Notes: generated by a model not told the origin, from the sequence alone. Positions 22,870-34,885 are shown, counted from the first letter of the stretch. The stretch is 64,000 bases of DNA from Homarus americanus (GCF_018991925.1 NW_024742338.1:2828495-2892494); one strand, 5' to 3'. Numbers and translations are program-made.

Positions 22870-23215
22870 GAAATGTGTCAGATGTGTCATACGAGAATGT
22901 GTCATATGTGTGTGTGTGTGTGTGTGTGAGATGTGCCATGTGTCAGTGTCATATGTGTGAGATTGTGTCATGTTTGAGTGTCATGTGTGTCAGTGCCATG
23001 TGTGTTCATGTGTGTGTCAGTGTCATGTGTGTCAGTGTCATGTGTGTCAGTGTCATGTGTGTCAGTGTCATGTGTCAGTGTCATGTCTGTGGATGTCATG
23101 TGTGTGTGTCAGTGTCATGTGTGTGTCAGTGTCATGTGCGTGAATGTCATGTGTGTCAGTGTCATGTGTGTCAGTGTCATATGTGTCAGTGTCATGTGTG
23201 TGAATGTCATGTGGC
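22870..23215. repeat. 15-16-bp tandem array
   Basis: CATGTGTGTCAGTGT repeated with GTGAATGT variants, next to a short (GT)n at 22910-22929. Confidence 0.88.
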
Positions 23216-23274
23216 ATATAATTATCACACCTTTTACCTGCAATGTTCTTTACACACCTTTATAAATACTCACC

Positions 23275-23385
23275 TTTGGGGGAGGGTGGAAGGGGGAGGG
23301 TGGAAGGGGGAAGAGGAGAGGAAGGAAGAGGAGAGAGGAAGGGACGAAGGAGGGAGGGAAGGGAGGGAGGGAGGAGGGGGAACTA
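23275..23385. repeat. Purine tract (GGGA/GGAA)
   Basis: About 100 bp, nearly all G and A. Confidence 0.85.
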
Positions 23386-23534
23386 CTATATTATAATGGC
23401 GTCTTAAGGATTCACTTTTGTTTGAGTAAGTAAGGCCATTATGTCGTCATATAGCCCAGGTGTTGTGTTATGGCCCCGGGTATTAGTGGTCGCTGGTGGC
23501 CAATAACAATGGTTTCTCTTATCTGGGATATTGG

Positions 23535-23960
23535 TTCACACACACACACACACACACGCACATACATACATACATACGTACATACATATACGCACGCACA
23601 GACACATTCATACACACACACACACACAGTTCATACATACATATAGTACAGACTCATACATACTACATACATACATACATACATATACATACATAAACAA
23701 ACCTGATCTTTAATAATTAGAAATATTATCTAATTTAACTATGGTAAAAAACTCAATGATTTATTTATTTTCTTCATAAACTACAAAGTCAACTAAACCA
23801 AATAAACTTTCATATATGTTGTTTTTTTATTTTATTTTTTTTTTTGAAATATAATTCTTGTGACAAAAGAAAAGAAAAAAAAAAGAATTTGTCGCTCTAT
23901 TGAAGATAACAAACTCAATTAATACAAAACGTGCACATACTGTACATATACATACATACA

Positions 23961-23991
<31 letters not shown>

Positions 23992-24010
23992 CATACATAC
24001 ACACATACAT
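23535..24010. repeat. AC and CATA microsatellites with AT-rich sequence
   Basis: (AC)n at 23537-23556, (CATA)n blocks at 23561-23590 and 23655-23695, AT-rich sequence, then (CATA)n at 23945-24014. Confidence 0.88.
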
Positions 24011-24076
24011 ACATACGAAAAATCAACCTGGGTCTTTTTTAGTGAGATTTCAAATTTAATTATCGTAACCATTGTA

Positions 24077-24098
24077 TCTCTCTCTCTCTCTCTCTCTC

Positions 24099-24141
<43 letters not shown>
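24077..24141. repeat. CT microsatellite
   Basis: (CT)n with one TTCC interruption. Confidence 0.95.
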
Positions 24142-24142
<1 letters not shown>

Positions 24143-24267
24143 ATCTTTTTATAGAACTTTTAAAATTATTTGTTATAAAAAGTACTATTTTTTTATAATT
24201 TGTGTGGAATATTAAAAAAAAATTCGTTGGAAGTGAATTAATTATTATATATAAAAGTAATTAACTC

Positions 24268-24350
24268 TTCTAGGTTAGGTTAGGTTAGCTTGGGTTAAGT
24301 TAGGTTAGGTTAGGTTAGGTTAGTTAGGTTAGGTGTGTTAGGTTTCTCGA
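24268..24350. repeat. Interstitial TTAGG (arthropod telomere-type) array
   Basis: About 14 units of TTAGG, mostly perfect, with a few degenerate ones (TTAGC, TTGGG). It is flanked by ordinary AT-rich DNA, so it is interstitial. Shorter arrays occur at 35994-36028 and 50342-50366. Confidence 0.88.
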
Positions 24351-24501
24351 ATTATTTATCAACATAAAAACAATTAATATTTTGTCATTGCTTTTATGGA
24401 GGTTAAACTATTATTAAAAAAAAACAATTAACCTTTTTTTACCTTTTATAAAGCAATGATATCCCCCAGCACACCTGACCTAACCTAGCATTAAAATAGT
24501 G

Positions 24502-24502
<1 letters not shown>

Positions 24503-24565
<63 letters not shown>

Positions 24566-24583
24566 CTCTCTCCAATCCATTTT

Positions 24584-24629
<46 letters not shown>

Positions 24630-24951
24630 CCAGGGTACATATTATCTCTCCCCTCTCTCTCTCTCTAGGGTACACATTATCTCTCTCTCTCTCTCTCTCT
24701 CTCTCAATCCGGTACATATTATCTCCCCTCTCTCTCTCTCTAGGGTACACATTATCTCTCTCTCTCTCTCTCTCTCTAATCCAGGGTACACATTATCTCT
24801 CCCTCTCTCTCTCTCCTCTCTCTCTTTTCCAGTTCTCTCTCCCCTCTCTCTCTCTCTTAGGGTACATTATCTCTCTCCTCTCTCTTTCTCTCTAGGGTAC
24901 ACTTATCTCTCTCTTTCTCTCTTTCTTTCTCTCTCTCTCTCTCAATCCAGA

Positions 24952-24982
<31 letters not shown>

Positions 24983-25016
24983 AATCCAGGGTATTTCTCT
25001 CTCCTCTCTCTCTTCT

Positions 25017-25052
<36 letters not shown>

Positions 25053-25190
25053 ATCCAGGTCGTATTATCTCTCTCCCTCTCTCTAGAATATTATCTCCTC
25101 TCTCTCTCTAGGGTACACATTATCTCTCTCCCTCTCTCTCTTTCAAGGTACACATTATCTCTCTCCCTCTCGCTCACTCTCTCCCCTGGG
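24503..25190. repeat. CT tract with inserted AATCCAGGGTACACATTATC units
   Basis: (CT)n blocks are separated by near-identical AATCCAGGGTACACATTATC spacers, so it is a higher-order minisatellite. The SLSLSL frame is an artefact. Confidence 0.92.
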
Positions 25191-25424
25191 GCAGCACATT
25201 TCCTCCACTTGGTCATCTCCCTCTAATCTCCAGCTTCCAGCCTCCTAATCCTCGAGCGTGACTCCCGACTCGAGTATTACCCACCTCTGTTAACATAGAC
25301 GGAATTAATGCATTATAACTCTTCTGTTGGCGAGCGAAGGTTCGTCTGGCGATAACTTGAATCCTTAGTCTTGGTTAATCCGGGCCGGGCGTGACTGTGT
25401 GTGTGTGTAAGTGTGTAAGATTGT

Positions 25425-25612
25425 CATTGTAAACATCAGCTAGAGGTCGTGACGTCATTGTAAACATTAGTTAGAGGTCGTGACGTCATTGTAAACATCA
25501 GCTAAGTCGTGACGATGTAAACATTAGCTAGAGGTCGTGACGTCATTGTAAACATCAGCTAGAGGTCGTGACGTCATTGTAAACATTCCCGAGAGAATAT
25601 GACGTCAGTATA
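25425..25612. repeat. 31-bp tandem array with TGACGTCA palindrome
   Basis: Units read GTAAACATCAGCTAGAGGTC then GTGACGTCATT. Perfect palindromes start at 25450, 25481, 25538, 25569 and 25600. One intermediate copy is shortened. Confidence 0.92.
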
Positions 25613-26450
25613 AACATAAACACTAACACGAGGCCAAAATATAACATCTTTAGACACCCACGTACTCTAAATGTTAAAATAATTACAACATTTCAACATT
25701 CTGGAGGACTGTAGTAATGTTTTTGTTTGCGTACCTAAATTTAGAACAACAATTTACATAATGTTAATAAGTTATATGAATTACTTTGTTATTTTTAGAT
25801 TAACAGGTGAACACAGGTGAGGCTCAGGTGAACACAGGTAGTTATCGTACTCAAGGGGTTAAGACTGGGAAACTTTCACTCGGAGATTACTTTACTTTTT
25901 AAGACGGGATAAATTCTGTCCTTAAGGTGGCTAAAAGAAAGAGAGAAAGATAAAAAGAAAGTGAAGAGGCAGAGAAGAAGAGAGAGAGAAATCAATATCT
26001 ATATATTAAAACAAAATCGAATAAACATTTTCCTTCTATTTTATTTATGTAGTTTTTTTTATATAATATATCCTGAGTTCTTTTTATTATTATTTTTTGT
26101 TTTGCCGAGTATTATAAATTAAAGTTTTATATAAGACTTTTTTTCCGAATGTCAAGAAAGAACGCACCAGAATTTGACATTTCCGACAGATAGCGTCTTC
26201 CGATTTTTACGCTGGTGACTATAATATCTTAAATATATACTTTTAATTATTTTTCTTACGTTATATTTACTATGTAATTTATAAATAGTGATTGTTTGTT
26301 TGTTTCTTAAGTGGTAGTAATTATTTTTTTTTTGTATTTATGTGTTTGTTGTAAGCCACGAAGTCCAAGTCGAGGGAATTTGCGGGTGTCCGGACATAGT
26401 CGACGCCAACCACCAGCGGTCCACAATAACAAACGCGCATCATAATCTGT
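25613..26450. other. AT-rich unique sequence
   Basis: No gene is seen. It contains AACACAGGTGA repeats near 25806-25840 and poly-T stretches. Confidence 0.5.
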
Positions 26451-26454
26451 TTAC

Positions 26455-26690
26455 AATGTTACCGTCTCCTAGCCTGGCATACCAATGTTACCGTCTCCTA
26501 GCCTGGCATACCAATGTTACTTCCTGCCTGGTACCAATGTTACGTCTCCTAGCCTGGCATACCAATGTTACGTCTCTAGCCTGGCATACCAATGTTCCGT
26601 CTCTAGCCTGGCATACCAATGTTACCGTCTCCTAGCCTGGCATACCAATGTTACCGTCTCCAGCTGACATACCAATGTTGCAATCCCTTA
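26455..26690. repeat. 29-bp tandem array
   Basis: About eight copies with the core GCATACCAATGTTACCGTCT then CCTAGCCTG. Several copies lack one to six bases. Confidence 0.9.
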
Positions 26691-27232
26691 CCCCAAGATA
26701 TTGGAGGCGTCAGCACCACACCCCAGATATTGGAGGCGTCAGCACCACACCCCCAGATATTGAAGGCGTCAGCACCACACCCCCAGATATTGAAGGCGTT
26801 AGCACCACACCCCAGATATTGAAGGGCGTCAGCAACACCCCCAGATATTGGAGGCGTCAGCACCACCCCCAGATATTGAAGGCGTCAGCACCACACCCCC
26901 AGATATTGGGCGTCAGCACCACCCCCAGATATTGAAGGAGTCAGCACCACACCCCCAGATATTGAAGGTCAGCACCACACCCCCAGATATTGGGCGTCAG
27001 CACCACACCCCAGATATTGAAGGCGTCAAGCACCACAGATATTGAAGCGTCAGCACCACACCCCCATTGAAAGCGTCAGCACCACACCCCCAGATATTGA
27101 AGGAGTCAGCACCACCCCCAGATATTGAAGGCGTCAGCACACACCCCCAGATATTGAAGGCGTTAGCACCACACCCCCAGATATTGAAGGCGTCAGCACC
27201 ACACCCCCAGATATTGAAGGAGTCATTAATAT
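26690..27232. repeat. 30-bp tandem array
   Basis: About 18 copies with the core CCCCCAGATATTGAAGGCGT then CAGCACCACA. Single-base and multi-base drops are common. Confidence 0.92.
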
Positions 27233-27299
27233 TTCAAGATGGTGCTACGCCTTTTTAACAATCTGTCGTCAACTTGGTCTCGCGAATGCTGCCAGCTCA

Positions 27300-27650
27300 A
27301 AAGATTCCTTCTCTGGGGGTGAAGTGTGATTGGTGAACGTTCTCAGGGGGTGAAGCTGTTTAGTGGGTTATTTTCTGGGGGTGAAATTCTCTTAGTGGAG
27401 TTATATTTCTCTCTTTCTCTCTCTGGGGCTTACAAACTTTAAATATAATCCGGGGTCAAGTCTTGTACTGGAACTTAAACCGGTCTCTCTGGGGGATGAC
27501 ATTAGTGTTTTTAAAGGGTTAATATTCTCAGGGGATAAATTCTGTGATTGGCTTAAACATCTCTGGGGTTACGAGCTCAATGTTTATTCGGGGAAAAAAA
27601 TAATTCTCTGGGGGTTAATTCCTTCTATACGATATAACCGAGAGGGTCTC
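27300..27650. repeat. Diverged CTCTGGGGGTGAA-type repeats
   Basis: TCTCTGGGGG, TCTCAGGGGG and TTTCTGGGGG recur about every 30-60 bp. It is an old, decayed array with no gene. Confidence 0.6.
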
Positions 27651-27672
27651 CAACTACCTCCATACTCAGGGG

Positions 27673-27674
<2 letters not shown>

Positions 27675-27710
<36 letters not shown>

Positions 27711-27901
27711 AATACAGAACAATATGCAGCCATTCAGGACCAACACACACACACACACACACACACACACTCATTTAATAATTGTTTTATTTTTGTGTGT
27801 GTTTTGTGTTCAGATTTCCGGGGGGTGGTGAGGTGGTGAGGGGGGAGTGACGAGGAGGGAGTGTAACAATAGATCTCCCCTTCCCCAGTACGAGCCCTCC
27901 T

Positions 27902-27954
<53 letters not shown>

Positions 27955-28021
27955 GTATTTATTTACATGTTTTATTTGCACGCTTTTTTTATTGTGTGTC
28001 TCTCTGTTTTTACATATAGCG

Positions 28022-28076
<55 letters not shown>

Positions 28077-28146
28077 TTTGTGTGTGTGTTTTTTGACTCT
28101 TTGTTTGTGCTTTTTTCGTTTGTTTGTGTAAGTCATCTAAAGTGAT

Positions 28147-28183
<37 letters not shown>

Positions 28184-28275
28184 AGGTTCAAACAATGTCT
28201 GCAGTCGGTGTTTTTATGAGAGTTAAACTTCACATACATGATTCTGTTTGATGCTTTTTGGTTCGTTTTTTTCTT

Positions 28276-28316
<41 letters not shown>
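27675..28316. repeat. Series of six GT and AC microsatellites
   Basis: GT at 27676-27708, AC at 27741-27770, AC at 27903-27951, GT at 28022-28072, AC at 28149-28181 and GT at 28277-28314, all within 640 bp and capable of pairing. Confidence 0.92.
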
Positions 28317-28319
<3 letters not shown>

Positions 28320-28329
28320 CCACGCCTAC

Positions 28330-28480
28330 GTCTTGAGATTAACCAATCAGAACATGAGCTTGTAGTGACGTATTTATAAAAAGACATGTCTTGGGATGAA
28401 CCAATCAGAACGTGAGCCTCTAGTGACGTATAAGTGACGTCACCCTCGGAAGTGCTGTGATTGGTTAGAAAACACCCTCT
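28330..28480. promoter_or_regulatory. CCAAT and CRE-like cluster
   Basis: AACCAATCAGAAC occurs at about 28339 and 28399, AGTGACGTA at about 28362 and 28422, TGACGTCA at 28435-28442 and an inverted GATTGGTTAG at about 28458. The first two pairs form a 60-bp direct repeat. Confidence 0.45.
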
Positions 28481-28509
28481 TATAGTTTTTTGCTTACAGT
28501 GTACTGTGG

Positions 28510-29415
28510 GTGTGGAGAGGTGTATGGGCTACCAGGTGTTGGAGGTCTACCAGGTGTATGGAGCTACCAGGTGTATGGAGCTACCAGGTGTATAGGCTAC
28601 CAGGTGTATGGAGGCTACCAGGTGTATGGAGCTACCAGGTGTATGGAGGCTACCAGGTGTTGGAGGCTACCAGGTGTATGGAGGTCTACCAGGTGTATGG
28701 AGGCTACCAGGTGTATGGAGGCTACCAGGTGTATGGAGGCTACAGGTGTATGGAGCTACCAGGTGTATGGAGGCTACCAGGTGTATGGGCTACCAGGTGT
28801 GGAGGTCACCAGGTGTATGGAGGCTACCAGGTGTATGGAGGCTACCAGGTGTATGGAGGCTACCAGGTGTATGGGCTCAGGTGTATGGGCTACCAGGTGT
28901 GTGGAGGCTACAGGTGTATGGAGGCTACCAGGTGTATGGAGGTCTACAGGTTTATGGGCTACAGGTGTATGGAGGCTGGTGTTGGGCTACCAGGTGTATG
29001 GAGGTCTACCAGGTGTATGGAGGCTACCAGGTGTATGGAGGCTACAGGTGTGGAGGGCTACCAGGTGTATGGAGGGCTACCAGGTGTATGGAGGCTACCA
29101 GGTGTATGGAGGGCTACAGGTGTATGGAGGCTACCAGGTGTATGGGCTACCAGGTGTATGGAGGCTACCAGGTGTGTGGGGTCTACCAGGTGTATGGAGG
29201 CTACCAGGTGTATGGAGGCTACCAGGTGTGGAGGTCTACCAGGTGTATGGGCTACCAGGTGTATGGAGGTCTACCAGGTGTTGGAGGCTACCAGGTGTAT
29301 GGGCTGGTGTGATTCTAGTGGTGTATGGAGGCTACCAGGTGTATGGAGGCTACCAGGTGTATGGAGGCTACCAGGGTGTGGAGGGCTACCAGGTGTATGG
29401 AGGGCTGCAGGTGTT
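28510..29415. repeat. 18-bp tandem array
   Basis: About 50 copies of TACCAGGTGTATGGAGGC with variants one or two bases shorter. Open frames give YQVYGG and PGVWRL runs that look like a Gly/Tyr structural protein but shift frame constantly. Confidence 0.93.
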
Positions 29416-29434
29416 GTATGTATTGAAGAGAGAG

Positions 29435-29495
29435 AGTCTTTCTGTCTGTCTGTCTGTCTGTCTGGCTGTCTGTCTGTCTGTCTGTCTGTCTTCAA
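29435..29495. repeat. CTGT microsatellite
   Basis: (CTGT)n with one CTGG interruption. Confidence 0.9.
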
Positions 29496-29739
29496 GCGTC
29501 TGTCTCTCCGGTTTGTCTGTTTATTTGTTTGTCTGTCTGTGTCTATATTTGGGGTGGAAGGTCAAAGTTCACACAAGGGGGGTGGGGTCAAGGTCAGGAT
29601 TGTGTCTACTTGTTTCTTTGTTTACGTCTGTTTGTTTTTATTGTTGTTTGTTGGTTTATTTTAATGTTGTTGTTTTTGTTGTTGTTTTTGATATTGGTAT
29701 TATTGTTCTTATTTTTCTTCTCTTTACAAACAAGTACCC

Positions 29740-30720
29740 CTCCTCCTCCTTCCCTCCCTCTTCCTTCCTTCCTCTCCTTCCTTCCCTCCCTCCCTCCTTC
29801 CTTCCCTCCTTCCTCCTTCCTTCCTCCCTCCCTCCTCTCCCTCCCTCCTTCCTTCCCCCTCCTTTCCTCCTCCCTCCTTCCCTCCTCCTCCTTCCTCCTC
29901 CCCTTCCTCCCCATCCTTCCCTCCTCCATCCTTCCTTCTCTCCTCCTCCCCTTCTCTCCCTCCATCCTTCTCTCCTCCCTCCTCCTTCCTCCCTTCTTCC
30001 TTCCCTCCCTCCTCCCTCCTTCCTTCCCCTCCTCCTCCCTCTCCCCCTCCCTCCCTTCCTTCCATCCTCCTTCCCTCCCTCCCTCCTTCCCTCCTCCCTC
30101 CTTCCTTCCCTCCCTCCTTCCTCCCTCCCTCCCTCCTCCCTCCTTCCCTCCCTCCCCTCCCCTCCCTCCCCTCCCTCCCTCCTTCCCTCCCTCCCTCCTT
30201 CCTTCTCTCCTCCCCTCCTTCCTTCTCTCCCTCCTCTTCCTTCTCCCCTCCCTCCCTCCTTCCCTCCTCCATCCTTCCTTCTCTCCCTCCCTCCTTCCTT
30301 CTCTCCCCTCCCTCCTTCCTTCTTTCCCTCCCTCCTTCCTTCTCTCCCTCCCTCCATCCCCTTCCCTCCATCCCTCCTTCCCTCCTCCCTCCTTCCTCTC
30401 CCTCCCTCCTTCCTTCTCTCCCCTCCTCCCTCCTTCCCTCCCTCCTTCTTCCTCCCATCCCTCCTTCCTCCCTCCTCCCTTCCCTCTCCCTCTAGTATCA
30501 ATACCTCGCCCTCTCCTCATCATCCTACCCCCTCTTTTTCCTTCTGTCTCCTTCCTACACCTCCCTCTTCCTCCTCCTCCCTCTTCTTGCCCCCCTTCCT
30601 CCCTCTTCCTAACCCTTTTCTCCCCTTCCCCTCCTTCATTCTCCCTCTCATTCCTCTTCCTAACCTCTTCCTCTTACTACCCCTTTTCCTACCCCTTTTC
30701 CCCTCCCTCTTTACCCCCCC
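29740..30720. repeat. Polypyrimidine tract of about 1 kb (TCCC/TTCC)
   Basis: Nearly all C and T, mainly CCCTCCTTCCTTCCCTCC permutations, with a less pure end after 30490. Frames give PSLLPS-type peptides. Confidence 0.95.
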
Positions 30721-30799
30721 AGCTCCCGTAGGTCGGGGGGGCTCAGGGCTTGTTCTGAATACCAACGAGTGAAGTTGTAACAGAGCTGCCACCTGGAAC

Positions 30800-31620
30800 T
30801 GTGGAGGGAGGGGGGGGGGAGGGGGAGGAAGGTGTGTTGGTGTGGAGGACAAAGTGTGGTGAGGCGGGAGGGAAGGTGTTTGAGGAGGGGAGGTGTGGGG
30901 AGGGAAGGTGGATGATGTGAGGGAGGGAGGGAGGAGGAGGGAGATTGAGGGAGGAGGGAAGGTGGGGAGGAGGGAGTGAGGGAGGAGGAGGTGTGTGTGA
31001 GGAGGAGGAGGGTGTTATTGAGGGAGGGAGGAGGAGGTGTGAGGAGGGAGGAAGTGTGAGGGAGGGAGGGAGGTGTGTGAGGAGGAGGAAGGTGTTTGGG
31101 GAGGGAGGGAGTGTGTGGGGAGGGAGGGAAGGTGTTATTGAGGGAGGGAGGGAGGTGTTATTGAGGGAGGGAGGGAAGGGTTATGTGAGGGAGGGAGGTG
31201 TTATTGAGGGAGGGAGGAGGTGTTGATTGGGGAGGAGGGAAGGTGTTTGAGGAGGGAGGAGGTGTTATTGAGGAGGGAGGAAGGTGTTGATTGAGGGAGG
31301 GAGGAGAGAGATAGAGGTTACAGGAGGATGAGAAGGGAGGGAGGGAAGGAAGGAGGGTATGTCTGGTTCACATGGAGGAGGGAGGGATGGAGGGAGGGAG
31401 GGAGGGAGGAATGTCTGGTTCACATGGAGGAGGGAGGGAGGGAGGGAGTGTCTGGTTCACATGGAGGAAGGAGGGTGTTTGGTTCACATGGTAGGAGGGA
31501 GGGAGGGAGGAGGGAGGGAGGTGTCTGGTTCACATGGAGGAGGGAGGGATGGAGGGAGGAGGAGTGTCTGGTTCATGGCGGTATTAGAGGAGGGAGGGAG
31601 GAGGGAGGGAGGGCCCACTA
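30800..31620. repeat. Polypurine tract of about 0.8 kb (GGGA/GGAGG with GTGTT)
   Basis: GAGGGAGGGAGG units with interspersed AAGGTGTT and, after 31320, repeats of TGTCTGGTTCACATGGAGGA. It follows the pyrimidine tract after only about 80 bp. Confidence 0.93.
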
Positions 31621-31671
31621 TTGATTCTCAAGTGATGGTATGAGTTTGGAAGGGGGAGGAACCTTGGGCAG

Positions 31672-31674
<3 letters not shown>

Positions 31675-31735
<61 letters not shown>
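31675..31735. repeat. GT microsatellite
   Basis: (GT)n of about 58 bp. Confidence 0.95.
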
Positions 31736-31740
<5 letters not shown>

Positions 31741-31919
31741 GCTATTCCCACCCATGTGTAGTGGGTCACAGTCTATCTAGTAGAAAGTGACAGTAAATTG
31801 CTAAGATAACAAGTAGAGAGAGAGGAGAATATAACACACTTCTCCATCTGTCTTCTCTCTATGTTAGAGGAGAGAGGCCAACGACCCACTGTTTGTTCAA
31901 GCTTACCCACAATTTTTTA

Positions 31920-32150
31920 CCTTTCCCTCTCCTCCTCGCTCCCCTTCTCTCTCCCCTCCCTTCCCTCCTTCCGTCTCTCTTCCCCCTCCTTCCTCTCAAT
32001 CTCCCCTTACTTTTCTCCATATTCAACACCTTTTCTCCCCTGCCCCTCCCTTTCCTCTCCCTCTCTCCCTCTCCCCCTCTCCCCCTCTCTCCCTCTCTCC
32101 CATCTCCTCTCTCCTCTCCCTCTCCCCTCTCCCCTCTCCCTCTCCCTCCT
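31920..32150. repeat. Polypyrimidine tract
   Basis: CTCCC/TCTCC-rich, about 230 bp. Confidence 0.85.
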
Positions 32151-32212
32151 GTATGGTTGGTTAGCTGAAGTAAGATTGTTTTCATTATTGAAGCTTAAAA
32201 GGCGTCCCTCTA

Positions 32213-32745
32213 GTGGATGGTTGGATGGATGGTTGGTGGATGGTTGGATGGATGGTTGGGTGGATGGTTGGATGGATGGTTGGGTGGATGGTTTGGCAGA
32301 TGGATGGTTGGATGGATGGTTGGGTGAATGGTTTGGTAGATGGATGGATGGTTGGGTGGATGGTTTGGTAGATGGATGGATGGTTGGGTGGATGGTTGGG
32401 TGGATGGTTTGGCAGATGGATGGTTGGATGGATGGTTGGTGGATGGTTTGGAAGATGGATGGTTGGATGGATGGTTTGAATGGTTTGGTAGATGGATGGA
32501 TGGTTAGATGGTTGGGTGGATGGTTTGGTAGATGGATGGTTGGATGGTTTGGCGTGGATGGTTGGATGGATGGTTGGGTGGATGGTTTGGTGGATGGATG
32601 GTTGGATGGTTTGGCAGATGGATGGTGGTTGGGTTGGATGGTTGGGTTGGATGGTTTGGTAGATGGATGGATGGTTGGTGGATGGTTTGGTGGATGGATG
32701 GTTGGGTGGATGGTTGGGTGGATGCGTGGGTGTTGGATGGATAGA
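32213..32745. repeat. GGAT/GGTT tetranucleotide array
   Basis: GGATGGTTGGATGGATGGTT units with GGGT and TTTGGTAGAT variants. [12 protein letters not shown] frames are artefacts. Confidence 0.93.
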
Positions 32746-32784
32746 TAATTTTTATGGATGAGATGAATGAAAAAATTATAATAA

Positions 32785-32846
32785 AAATATAGTTATTATT
32801 ATTATTAAAATTGTTATAATTTTTATTTTATTATTAATATTATTAC

Positions 32847-32904
<58 letters not shown>

Positions 32905-32905
32905 G

Positions 32906-32937
<32 letters not shown>

Positions 32938-32956
32938 TTATTATTATTATTTTTAC

Positions 32957-33006
<50 letters not shown>

Positions 33007-33017
33007 ATTATTATTAC

Positions 33018-33097
<80 letters not shown>

Positions 33098-33102
33098 TTT
33101 AC

Positions 33103-33160
<58 letters not shown>

Positions 33161-33162
33161 GG
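32785..33162. repeat. ATT trinucleotide array, about 375 bp
   Basis: (ATT)n with TTTTACCATT and GGTATT interruptions. It is one of the longest AT-rich arrays here. Confidence 0.95.
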
Positions 33163-33950
33163 ATGAATTACAAATCAGTTGGTGCACCTCGCTAGCTGGT
33201 AATGATGGCAGGAAGAATATTTCCAAAGAAAAAAGTGAAGGAAAAATGAAGGAAAAAGGGAAAGAGGAAGGAAGAAAAAAGTCAATATTGCTCCTACGCC
33301 AGACACCTCGTTATCCCTAACAAGGTGCCGGGCGCTGGAAAAACGTCTCGTCCGGCAGAATGGATTACGTTCACAATTCCCAACACGGGCAGGAAAATAT
33401 GTCTGGCATTTGAGTGCTTCTAGTCGTTTGGTTTTGGTTATGGCGTCTCGCTGCTCGCCTCCCCAACTCTCTATATTTACATTTTACTCTTTCTTACGAG
33501 GGATTTAAATGTTTGCCGGGGATTTAGACGTTACGCGGAGGATACCAACGCTTCCCAACCTGTCCGACTTTTTCTCCCGTAAATTTGCTCTCACTCTCTC
33601 GGGGGGGAATTTTCCTTCTTGCCTATTACAGATTTTTGTTCGCCAACGCCACAATTTGTATCTGAAATTGGTTAGTTTGTTTGTGTAAGGTTTTTGGTGT
33701 GGAGGAGTCTGAGGGTGTTTGTGTTTACATGGCTTTTGTTTATGTTTCTGGCCCGACCAATAGAAAAACGAGGCTTCGTTTATATGTCTGACCAATAGGA
33801 ATCTTGCTTTAAGAGAAGGTTGTTTCTTATTGGTTTATTTGATCTTGTTTTTACTTATGGCATTGCTAAGTAATGTTTGTTTTATTTCTCTAGTGAATAT
33901 TTTTACTTATAAATCTGTTGAATGTTTTTGGGTTATTGGTTATTTACAAA
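33163..33950. other. Unique sequence, no gene recognised
   Basis: An open frame of about 58 codons ends at 33421-33423 and contains VPGAGKTSRP by chance. It has no start, no splice signals and no family match I recognise. CCAAT motifs lie at about 33756 and 33793. Confidence 0.5.
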
Positions 33951-33951
33951 T

Positions 33952-34078
33952 TGATGACGTAAGATAGTTGATGACGTGAGATAGTTGATGACGTAAGATA
34001 CTGATGACATAAGACACTCGATGACGTAAGATAATTGATGACGTAAGATAGTTGATGACGTAAGATAGTTGATGACCA
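33952..34078. repeat. 18-bp tandem array GATGACGTAAGATAGTT
   Basis: About seven copies of TTGATGACGTAAGATAG. Each carries a CRE half-site (TGACGTAA). Confidence 0.9.
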
Positions 34079-34149
34079 ATGTTGTGGCGATGAGAGAAAG
34101 GAATAGAGATTGATGGGATATATTTTATAGACAATGACAATGGAACAGT

Positions 34150-34500
34150 TGGGGTAGAGGTGAGGTGAGGTGAGTGGAAGTGAGTCGAGATTCATCCACC
34201 CACCTACCTACCCACCCACCCTCCACCCACCAAGCCTCACCACCTCCCACCCACCCAGACCCCTCCCACCCCCTACCCACCCCACCCTCTACCTCCTACC
34301 CCCCACCCAACACCCCCAGTCGGTGTCTCTCACCAACACTGTATAATGTGGTGTCATCGTGTTCTGTTAAGCATCGGTATGTTGAAGGTGACTCTTTAGT
34401 GTGAAAATGTGGTTGTGTGTGTGGGGTGGGTGGGTGGGGAGAGAGGAGAATGAGGGGTGGGAGAGGGTCACATAATCCGATAGAAATCCTAATCTTTTAC
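34150..34500. other. C-rich CCCACC segment and flanks
   Basis: GGTGAGGTGAG units at 34157-34172 precede CCACCCACC-rich DNA at 34195-34318. No gene is seen. Confidence 0.6.
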
Positions 34501-34586
34501 TAATCTGAATCTGAGGCTGGGCAGATTTTAGTGGTGTTGTTTTTTTTGGTTTTGTTGTGTAAGACTCTAGGCGGTGGTCGATGACG

Positions 34587-34587
<1 letters not shown>

Positions 34588-34641
<54 letters not shown>

Positions 34642-34850
34642 GCTGTTTCTTCTTTAAAATTTGGACAGAAACTCCTCTCCCTCCTCCTCTTTCCCTCCTC
34701 CTTCTTCCTCCTTCCTCCTTCTCCTCCTTCTTCCCTCCTTCTCCTTTTCCCTCCTCCTTCTCCCCTCCCTCCCTCTCCTCCCCTCCTTAGAGTGACCTGA
34801 GAACCTACCACCTGACAATGGCACTAAAGAGAGAGAGAGAGAAAGAGAGG

Positions 34851-34885
<35 letters not shown>
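34588..34885. repeat. GT, CTCCTT and GA repeats
   Basis: (GT)n at 34590-34638, pyrimidine tract at 34672-34788 and (GA)n at 34828-34882. Confidence 0.92.

Noticed and set aside
28490..30772. 760-codon open frame with YQVYGG/PGVW repeats followed by Pro/Ser/Leu, resembling a structural cuticle or silk protein
   Set aside because: It is the translation of an 18-bp array followed by a polypyrimidine tract. Two or three frames are open at once, with no splice or start context.
33247..33423. 58-codon open frame containing GAGKTS, like a P-loop
   Set aside because: Short, without a start codon or splice signals. The surrounding residues do not fit a P-loop NTPase, so the motif is probably coincidental.
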